NCBI RefSeq assembly: GCF_029962835.1 | Contig: NC_080574.1 | Location: 24,712,001-24,776,000 of the forward strand | Direction of reading: 5' to 3' | Source: Magnolia sinica | Lineage: Eukaryota; Streptophyta; Magnoliopsida; Magnoliales; Magnoliaceae | Length of the DNA stretch: 64,000 bases | Part shown: positions 55,941 through 64,000 of the stretch, piece after piece | Layout: each line of letters begins with the position of its first letter | How positions within the stretch are numbered: position 1 is the first letter of the stretch | Translations under genes and position numbers: made by a program | Notes under the pieces: model-generated | Database searches by the model: none | The model's input: the letters and a program-made list of their open reading frames with translations, nothing else | Told to the model about the DNA's origin: nothing

Positions 55941-56254
55941 GCCATTCAATTGGGCTATATTATTGCTACGGCTGTCCTCTCTCTCTCTCTTGCTATTCAA
56001 TTGGGCTGTATTATAAAAAGCTCACACTTGCCATTCAATTGGGCTGTATTATTGCTACGGCTGTCCTCTCTCTCTCTCTCTTGCTATTCAATTGGGCTGT
56101 ATTATAAAAAGCTCACTCTCTCTCTTGCTATTCAATTGGGCTGTATTATAAAAAGCTCAGAACCATTGAACCGATCCAATTTTTACATTCTAGTTCCCTC
56201 ATAGGGTGCTAACAGTCCGGTTGCAGTAACCAAACCGACCCGTTTAGACCCCTA
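55552..56254. mobile_element. hAT-type MITE with an internal minisatellite
   Basis: Terminal TAGGGGTGC... / ...GACCCCTA are inverted. The flanks CTTAATAG (55544-55551) and CTTAATAA (56255-56262) match at 7 of 8 bases, an 8-bp target duplication. Outer arms are rich in ACCGG / CCGGTT words. The middle half is the minisatellite at 55790-56158. No coding capacity. Confidence 0.72.
55790..56158. repeat. Minisatellite of CT-run plus CAATTGGGCTGTATTAT units
   Basis: About seven copies of CATTCAATTGGGCTGTATTA, each separated by TTGCTACGGCTGTCC plus a CT run, or by TAAAAAGCTCAC. Two unit types alternate irregularly. Confidence 0.85.
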
Positions 56255-56382
56255 CTTAATAAGGGAATGACACACCTGATGGTAGGGTGGATTTCACATT
56301 AACATCAGGGACCCACCCAAGCTGGCTGACCCGCCGCTCGCATGTGCCCACCCGAACCGGGTTTACAAAAATCCACAAAAAT

Positions 56383-56464
56383 CGTGGACGGCAGGATTCG
56401 AACCTGCGCGGGCAAAGCCCACATGATTTCTAGTCATGCCCGATAACCACTCCGGCACGTCCAC
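56383..56464 (-). tRNA. tRNA-Ser (anticodon AGA)
   Basis: Read on the minus strand it folds fully. The acceptor stem is GTGGACG / CGTCCAC with discriminator G. The D arm is GCCGGAGTGGTTATCGGGC. The anticodon arm is ATGA-CTAGAAA-TCAT with AGA at 56431-56429. A long variable arm (GTGGGCTTTGCCCGC) is typical of class II tRNA-Ser, and the T arm is GCAGG-TTCGAAT-CCTGC. No intron, no encoded CCA. A TTTTT pol III terminator follows at once. A and B boxes are intact, so it is probably functional; it closely resembles other plant nuclear tRNA-Ser(AGA). Confidence 0.97.
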
Positions 56465-57460
56465 CTCTCTCTGCCTATGGCTTTCAAAATTCTATATCTA
56501 CACTGAGAAAGTGCATAACCAGATCTACACCGTTCAAACGGTGGGTCCACTATGGATGATCCATCATCCAACAATCGCATCAATCAAATGCTCTGAGTCC
56601 ACGCTCTACGGAACATGGTCTACCACCGTTTGAACAAAGCGATGCTTTCCAATGCTCAAATGAGTCAAAAGGATCTGTTGGGCCCAGATTAAGGAGTGGT
56701 TAGATACAGTGCTCTTGCGGCCTAAGCATGGTTAGGACGCGTTGATGGTTTCATCTTAGATGGACGGTGTGGTTATTTGCTGTTGAAGTCACTCTTATAT
56801 CATCCATCCATTGATCAGGGTGACGTGGTCCACTAGGCCTAGTCTGGGCCATCATAATAAGTACTCATATGGAATCATGTCCATGTTTGATTAATGAGGG
56901 ATGCGATGAATCATGAGATGAGATCCAGAGCTTCTAGAGGCACATTGCGTGGCACTTATTCATCACACGGGCTCTACCATTGATTGGATGCTAGCCAAAA
57001 AATTTCCCTGATCAGATTATCCTGACCATCGAGAATGCCAGCACTGACTCCGCCAAAATTTGTATTGATCAGATTATCCGGACCATATCTTTTGACTGAC
57101 CATTCATACACTGTCTATTAAAGTGCGACGACAGTCCCCATACGGTGTGATTTTTGGTCTATGGCCTATACCGTGTTGGAATTACCGAATGAATGGTTCT
57201 GATCTCATCATCCATGTATACGACGCATGCACAATAACATGGACGCACCATCCTCATATGCCTCCAGAGGCAGAGGCGTTGGTTGAGCTCCTGGAGGAGG
57301 TTCTTCGCTGCGTGAATGCTGACATCACAACAGGGTAGTGAGATCTGGGTCATTCATTATCTGGGGCCCATCATGAAATGCCGTGGCACAAAAGTTTAGA
57401 CCGTACATTCACCGGCAGGGATTGAATATGGACGGTTAGTTGTCCACTCTTCTCACACAA
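56465..57460. other. Intergenic, nothing recognised
   Basis: One open frame near 57123-57338 lacks recognisable domains. The rest is unique-looking sequence. Confidence 0.45.
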
Positions 57461-57660
57461 GTGGCCCATCTGATGACACGGTCTGATTTATTTATTGACC
57501 AGGTCCAGCATTGTGGGCCACCTCATGCATGTGGCCCATCTGATGAAACTGGCCTGATTTATTAGCTAGGGTCAGCATTGTGACCCACCTCACACACGTG
57601 GGCCATCTAATGACAATGGCCTGATTGACTGCCCAGGGCCAGCATTGTGGGGTGCACCTG
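57461..57660. repeat. Three-copy tandem repeat, unit about 63-70 bp
   Basis: Copies begin at 57461, 57531 and 57598, each with GTGGCCCATCTGATGA, GGCCTGATTTATT, CCAGGTCCAGCATTGTG and a variant of GGCCACCTCA. Copies differ by small gaps and scattered changes, so the array is not recent. Confidence 0.8.
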
Positions 57661-58785
57661 ATGGTGTGGATCTCGTACCCGTACCACGTTGAATGTCTTG
57701 CGGAGAACCTCCACTCACGTACGCCAGACACTTGGAGGAAGATTAGCAAAGCATCGCCAGGACTTGAGTTTGTACAAGTTGGGCCCTTGGTTCACTGATC
57801 CTGGCCGCTGATATGCTGGGCCTCACCATGGATGAATCATTGCCCAAAAATCTCCAGCAATAGGAGAACTCGACCTCTTTGATTGGTGTCCTGCAAATTG
57901 GCTGGCTAAGAAAAGAAATACAGCAATCTAAGCATATTGCAAGATCCTAACCCTTCAATCAATGTCCTCCGAATGTACTGAATTGAAGAAAGGGAGCTGA
58001 TCAGATGCGTACAATGGCATTGGGATGCGATTCATATCATTCACACAATACGGAAGTTATACGTGGATGATATCCAGATCATTCATCCCCACACGTTCCA
58101 ACATTGGGTGGCCATCGTTTTAATTAAAACGAAGCTTTATTGGATTATCCAAACCATCTAATCCATGAAATTATGCCATTGTTAATCTATCTTTAGTTGG
58201 CATTTGTACCCCCAATGATTTAACAATCAGGACTGTCCGATCTTCTCTCTTTTTTTATGGCCCATTCATGGAACTGTTGAATAAACAGTCTGGATTTGGA
58301 CTGGAAAGATTCGAGATTAAAGATAATCAACATCACCACCACCATCCAAACGCAAGAAACCCCATATCCTAGCCAGATAGATTGTTGGGTGGGTGGGTCC
58401 CAATAACCTCATAAACCTTTAAGGTCTATCCTTTTATTTCTTACCTATTGGTGTTATTTAGGGAGGTCTCACACACTAACTAGAGGGGCATTGACATTGT
58501 GAAGCTAGTAAATATTTGTCAATGTGAAATGGGTATGACATCCAACCCGTCCAAAAGGTTGACCCTGCCATAAGGAACGCCTGATGCAAGAATAAGACCG
58601 ATCTGCTCATCATGTGGGCCACCATAAAAATCCAAGGAAAACGGAGGATCTGCTCCAAACGTCTGGTGCACCTGATGAGCAGAGATGTCTAATTTTTATG
58701 ACAAACATTTTGACAGGTTACGTGCCATGCACACACGTCAAGTGTGCAACTATTGTTGGATCAAGAACATAAGGCCCTCTTGATC
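57661..58785. other. Intergenic, nothing recognised
   Basis: Contains GGGCCCA-type words near 58600-58690 but no complete element, gene or RNA. Confidence 0.4.
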
Positions 58786-58814
58786 CTAGCCATTCATGGT
58801 GCAGATCCTAGGCA

Positions 58815-59155
58815 TAATGGCCGTTACAGAGTAGTAAAGGCCATTACCGAAAAATGACTATAACGGGCAGTACAACCCCCATAACGGTCCACACGTTACG
58901 GGGTCACGGCCATTACAGAAAAAATGACCAGTAACAGCCGGTACATACCCCCGTATTGGTCCACTATAGGGCCAATACATTTATTTTTATTTTTATTTTT
59001 ATTTTATTTTATTTTATTTTTGAGAGAGAGAGAGAGGGAGGGGATGTAATGGCCATTATGGAGGTTGTAAAAGCCATTACAACCCATATGGTAAAGGTAA
59101 CGGTGGTGGCCGCGGCGACCACTGTTACTGTTACGAAATACCTTGATCCTGGGTA
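58815..59155. repeat. Repeat rich in CCGTTAC/GTAACGG words
   Basis: Two related copies of about 80 bases from about 58819 and 58907: GGCCGTTACAGAGTAG / ACGGCCATTACAGAAA, then CAGTACAACCCCCATAACGG / CGGTACATACCCCCGTATTGG. A T-rich tract and (GA)n follow, then GGTAACGGTGGTGGCCGCGG near 59096. Probably part of an unrecognised transposon. Confidence 0.5.
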
Positions 59156-59744
59156 ATTACCACAACCACCAGTTAGTCAAGCTTCCAATCAGAATCTTCT
59201 CCCACGAGTTATTATTATTTAATGTTATTTATTTTCTAAACAGCTAAAATTTGAGAATAAGAAGAGGATGAAAGGCCGGCGGCACCGTTACGATGGAGGA
59301 TAAGAAGTCTGTGAAAAGGGATTAGCAATACCATTGCAAGCACAACAACAAATTAAAACTTGCGCAAAAACTGTTTCTGCAACATCATCATATAGACGAG
59401 CTGGTTTGTTTGCATTGTCAGATTGTCCAACGTCCCATGTTCGTCATTGTCCATGTCCCAATTTCATTAAAATGCTTGGTTGTAGAAGAGTATAGCAAAT
59501 CAACTTTGGAAATTTACAAATCAACAACTCCAACTGGCGGAAAGGAAATCAACGGAATATAAATACAGAGTCTTGAAGAACACATGTTATTTAGCACAAC
59601 ATGTACCTACATGAAGGAAAGCTGTCGTGCACTGAAAGCAGATACCATATACATACATACATACATACATAAGGAAAGTGTGTGAGAGATGTTCTTGACT
59701 GACCTTGCCATCACGCATCTGTTTTTTGTGAGTGCCGTAACGTC
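59156..59744. other. Intergenic, nothing recognised
   Basis: A short CATA tetranucleotide run lies at about 59650-59670. Otherwise no feature. Confidence 0.4.
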
Positions 59745-59879
59745 TCATCTTAAACCCATTACAGGCCATGGGGTCACTCCCCCAACCGGCGGCAGTGATG
59801 CTCTGACAATGGGCGCTCGCTTCACCATTGAAAATGCTTCATTGAGACGCGCAGCACGAGTCATGAAGTGGGTCACCTT
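59745..59879 (-). CDS. Doubtful last exon of an unidentified gene
   Basis: After a possible 3' splice site (ATCTGCAG) the minus strand reads KVTHFMTRAARLNEAFSMVK and ends SLPPVGGVTPWPVMGLR plus stop, 44 residues of varied, protein-like composition. It matches no family I can name, upstream exons were not found, and there is no polypyrimidine tract before the site. It may be chance. Confidence 0.22.
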   Translation of the reverse strand, partial: KVTHFMTRAARLNEAFSMVKRAPIVRASLPPVGGVTPWPVMGLR

Positions 59880-61735
59880 CTGCAGATTCACATTCATCAG
59901 CCAATAACATCAACATCATTATCTTAGGCCTTACTTGGTAAATGCCGAAAATTGAGTTAATCTCATTTTAGTTAACAGTAATTATGTACTAGAGATCAAG
60001 ATCTCTAATAGATCATTGCTGATAATTAAATAAGATGGGACTCCTTTTTAGGCATCTCTGGTCTACTAAACATGGCCTTAGCCTCTCTCAGCAAATTGGG
60101 GTTGGCTTTTGAATGGTAGATTGGCAAAAGTTATTAAAATCTGCTGCCCACCAGACATCAACCTTCTTTTCTACCAACTCTCTGGCAATGGCAGAGGCTC
60201 ACATTTACACCATTCACATGCCGAACATGGTCCCACCAAATAATGAACCCCAGCCCGACTATTACATGCACACCCAAAGATTGAGCAAGTAGGGTTGTGG
60301 TGGGGCAGTTGCCAATAAAACTGCTAAGCTCAAGGTACCCACACACATGACGGGTTGTGCTCGAGCAAGCAACCGATGCATGATTACTGACAAGATTCAC
60401 ATGTGAACACCATTAGGCCCCATACTAAACCTCAGCACCAGCTACTGCATTGGAAGTCACATGTAAACATATCCATACGAAAAATGCATTCACATATGTG
60501 GGCATGGTGTTATGAAAGCATGACAACTTGACCATTTGAAAGTATAAATCATGGAACAAACCATAATCATCTAATGGTAAAGCAGATTAAAATAATGGTG
60601 ATTATCTGCCGCACATGATGGTGATTGTCTGATTGAAAGCAATGTTTAAAAACACAACTGAGCACTTGAGGACATTGACGGAAGTCAACTCTATAGGATC
60701 AAGACTTCAGTTTACTTTGAGCCCACTCAGTATTAGAATGGTCATCAAAATAATTCACACTCCCATCCACTTGTAGGACTGTCAATTGATACACGGATTC
60801 AAGGGTACCCAAAGGACCCAACTAGATTTAAACACCTGGATCCATTTTTTGGACCCATTTCAGGTCGTCCACCTTAGACCCAGTTAAGAATCAGGTTGGA
60901 TTGGTAAAATAATCAAGTACCTGTCGGGTTCCCGACTACCCAGTTAATTTTAATATTTGATTATATTATATTACTATAACTTACCAATTAAAACTTAAGA
61001 GAACCCAAACCACCCGAATCTAACCTGGATGTGACCCAGCCAATCGAAGCTAGTACTCCTAATTCCCAACTCCCTACAGGTACCCAGACTACATCAGATT
61101 TGAGTTTGGAACCTCGAACGTCAACTCCAGGACCAAATACAACTCATTTAGGCAGGTCCAGCTGCAGGTACACCAGGACCCTGCACGTGGATAACCCTAT
61201 CCTCTTGACAAGCTGGGTTTTTATTTTTTATTTTTTGGAAAATACAAGCAAAACATAACAATGAGATTTTCAAGCCCTACCCTGCCTTTTTTCCTTTTTT
61301 TTTGGATGATGACAGGGTGTCCCCACCCCTTTATAGCGAGACTATTCCCTGCGGATGCACGCAATCACCCGCCAATCTACCCTTTCTTTTAAACTTTTTA
61401 AATATTGGAATGGATTAGACCAAATGGAATCTCCACTCCAAACTCTTTCTATCCCTTGTTAAGTATTGGAATAGGTTAAAATAGACAATTATATAGTTTA
61501 TTAGGTGTTATTTGTTAACTTGGGCTTAATTTTCAGGTTCTACCATTTCATAATGCCAACATAAGTTAATGCTCCAAAAGAAATAAAGAATGAAAGAAAG
61601 AAAGAAAAGAAAAAAAAGAAGAATGCGAACATAGATTGTTCTGTGCAGTATGATAGTTGTTTGACACAGGTCAACACAAGAAATTGTCTTTTAGAAGTAT
61701 TTATGTTGAACTCTTCTTTTAATAGCAGATATTTA
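59880..61735. other. Intergenic, nothing recognised
   Basis: 60790-61030 is rich in GGACCC / ACCCG words like other degenerate patches in the window. No coherent gene or complete element. Confidence 0.4.
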
Positions 61736-61992
61736 GAGCCCTTTTGGACAGGGAATCCTTCAAAATCAGGATTACCCCTTAATCCCAGTTTTGGCAAACC
61801 CTGTGAACTTCACGTCAGATTAGAGGCCATTAAGTGGCATGTCCCCCTGCATTATCACAATTTTCACACGTTCAATAACACAGGAGAAATCATCACTTAA
61901 TGAGTGCAACTCTAACATGAATGCCATGGGCCCACCAAAATTGGAATTAAGGAAAAATCCCTATTTCGGAGTTTTCCTGCCCAAGGGACCCA
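61736..61992. mobile_element. Probable short MITE
   Basis: Left GAGCCCTTTTGGACAGGGAA, then CAGGATTACCCCTTAATCCC. The right inverse is ATGGGTCCCTTGGGCAGG, then AGGGATTTTTCCTTAATTCC. The arms are diverged and no target duplication is clear. Confidence 0.45.
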
Positions 61993-62220
61993 TAACTATC
62001 ATTTGCATTAACTCAATTAACTACATCTAATCTCAACCAAGTCCCAAATCAAGTAGGATGACTGGTTGAGGTGGAATGATGTACCGACGCAACATATTAG
62101 TTAAACTCTAAAAAAGGCCACAATTTACAAGTATCATCATGTCAATAACAACTCCTATACTTTTAGTCTATGTTCCCCAAGTTGACGGTTTTGAATACAC
62201 CAAAGTATCGAGTATGGCAT

Positions 62221-62402
62221 ATCCTCCAAAACCTGAAATTCTTGAAATATGGGTTGAAGCAATCAGGCCCTCTTCATGAGGGATCCTAAAGAGATTCAGG
62301 GTGGGACCCACATCCTCCAAAATCTGAAATTCTCAAAATATGGGTTGACGTAATGAGGCCCTCTTCATGAGGGAACCTAAAGAGATTCAGGGTGGGACCC
62401 AT
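62221..62402. repeat. 91-bp tandem duplication
   Basis: Copies 62221-62311 and 62312-62402 both run from ATCCTCCAAAA to GATTCAGGGTGGGACCCA and differ at about seven bases, with no gaps seen. Confidence 0.88.
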
Positions 62403-64000
62403 CTGATCCTACATGTTACATGTGTGGGTCCCGCACACTTCTGGGCCCTACTAATCACGCATGTTGACCTTGTGATGATAGATTTAGGGTTTTAATGTTC
62501 AGTCTTGTTTTTAATTCTATTTGGGCATTGGAATGACCAAAATACCCATCCTTATGGCAATTGTGGAATAATAATAAGCAATTGCAATTTGATCCCTTCC
62601 ACAAGTTATTAGGATTCTCTTTGTTTAAGCCTACACAAGAGCCTTATTGGATGCGTGGCTTCATTATGCATTGGAGAATAAAAATTATGGCTTTGGCTTT
62701 GTCGTTATTAAATTCATCTCTAGTATTTAATTAGACACTTAGGATTCTACCACAACCATTATTTCCATTTCCTCTTTTGTTAAAATCTGGGTTTTCCTGG
62801 TTTTCGATTCAAAAACGACTCCAGGCTTCAAGATTGAAGAATTCAGATTGAAGAGATCAATTTTTCATGCCAAACAGCCTTTTACTTGCACCATTGGTGC
62901 AGCATGGACAGGTTTTATCTCATAAGTGCAATCATGTTGAAATATTTCCTAGAAAAAATATACATTAAAAAGCAAAGCTTGAAGCCCAATAGGTAATTTA
63001 GGGTATACTTCATTCTAAATTCCAAATAACTAGTAGGTATAGAGTTCAAAAGTGAGGAAGATTTAAAGCTCAAGCCTCAAGGAAGGAGGATCCATCATCC
63101 TTATTATCTGAGCTACTCCTTTTTACTCAAGCAACCACGTATCATAGATTTCAGAAATTAGAAGATGAATGATAATGTGAGAAGAAACCCAATATGCCTT
63201 GCCGAACAAATGTCAGAAATGAGAACGAAGAAACCTTGCCAATCGGCCATTAATACTGATCCCTATAATTGCATCAGTCTCCAAACATCAACTCGTGATG
63301 CATTCAAACAAAGTGCATATGTATACAAAAGTCATCAGAAATCCCGAATCATCTTGAATTTTTACATCAAATTAAAAAAAAAAAAATCTCAAATTATCTC
63401 AGAAGCAAAACAAAGTTTTCAGTTGAAATCATTTTCAGATGGGAGTCAACTGCTGTCATGAAATATCAGTTATCAAATCCAAAAAGAATCTCCATTCTAA
63501 AACCAAAAAAAAAAAAAAAAAAGGATCTGGCTGTCAATGGAGGAAAAGTCAGTCTTTAGGGAAAACGTACTGTTTTCCACCAGAATTTGAGAAATCTAGT
63601 TGAAACATTCCAGATCTAGATTATTTTTTTTCTTTGATATCCAGACAAATTTTATTATTACTACCCAGCATGGCTCATTACTGGCTCTAGTATCTTTCGT
63701 TGTATGTGAGAAAACTGACTCCTTTTTCATATGGAATCTCACATATCTGTCTGAAATCTTAAAGTGAGGGACATTGGTGCTACACAAACAAACACAGGCA
63801 TCCACACACATCAATTAGAATTAAATGGAACCAGCAAAGACAGTCCAAGAGCAATGGATGTTTATGAAATGAGAAGAGAAGTACATGAGCCGCTGACCTT
63901 GAAGTGGAATCATTCAGAGTTCAAATGATGAAAGATCATTTTCATCATATAAGGTGGGAAAAAACATACTACAGCTCATCGAACATTCAGTCTGGGGAGG
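62403..64000. other. Intergenic to window end, nothing recognised
   Basis: A-runs lie near 63373 and 63507. The open frame at 63165-63461 has biased composition and no domain. No element ends were found. Confidence 0.4.

Noticed and set aside
55832-56204. Two overlapping frames with repeated LSLSLAIQLGC
   Set aside because: Translation of the minisatellite.
57123-57338. Plus-strand frame of 71 codons
   Set aside because: No domain, no splice or promoter context.

Overview
This is a stretch of a plant (angiosperm) nuclear genome. Genes are sparse and split by introns, the intergenic DNA is full of degraded transposons, there is a plant cytosolic-type tRNA-Ser, and the recognisable proteins are plant families (GH9 class B endoglucanases, a GH5 endo-beta-mannanase, a PHD/NERD-like zinc-finger protein). 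The very abundant palindromic repeats built from GTGGGCCCACC...ATCCACACCGTCCATCC...CCAAAAATGAGGCAGATCC resemble repeats I associate with magnoliid trees (laurel/magnolia relatives). That placement is recollection, not proof.

Layout. 1-11 kb: a minus-strand gene for a PHD-type zinc-finger protein. Three exons are visible (10850-10747, 5137-5058, 1197-1010) and it runs off the left edge or into an exon I could not find. Its two large introns hold a hAT transposon with a perfect 8-bp target duplication, a hAT-type MITE with a smaller MITE inside it, a probable SINE, LTR-like debris and simple repeats. 11.5-14.9 kb: a cluster of long-TIR, Mutator-like MITEs, some nested, several carrying TGACGTCA near their ends. 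15.4-22.5 kb: one broken Ty1/copia element with both LTRs. 22.6-24.1 kb: two more probable MITEs.

25.4-39.7 kb: two GH9 endoglucanase genes in tandem on the minus strand (predicted 493 and 487 residues). Both look intact, with six exons each, but each lacks one intron that the other has. Their introns carry foldback MITEs and LTR fragments. 40-50 kb: mostly MITEs, with long stretches in which I recognise nothing. 51.2-53.9 kb: a plus-strand GH5 endo-beta-mannanase gene with five exons (475 residues) ending in an unusual histidine-rich tail of about 70 residues. 55.5-56.3 kb: a hAT-type MITE whose interior has expanded into a minisatellite, followed by a complete minus-strand tRNA-Ser(AGA). 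57-64 kb: tandem duplications and probable MITE remnants, one doubtful exon, no convincing gene.

The three glycoside hydrolase genes all encode predicted secreted enzymes acting on cell-wall glucan or mannan, within about 28 kb. The tandem GH9 pair is plainly a duplication; the mannanase may be near them by chance. I found no clear new biological system. The best leads are the His-rich mannanase tail, the recurrent TGACGTCA sites in the MITE ends and the differing intron pattern of the GH9 pair.
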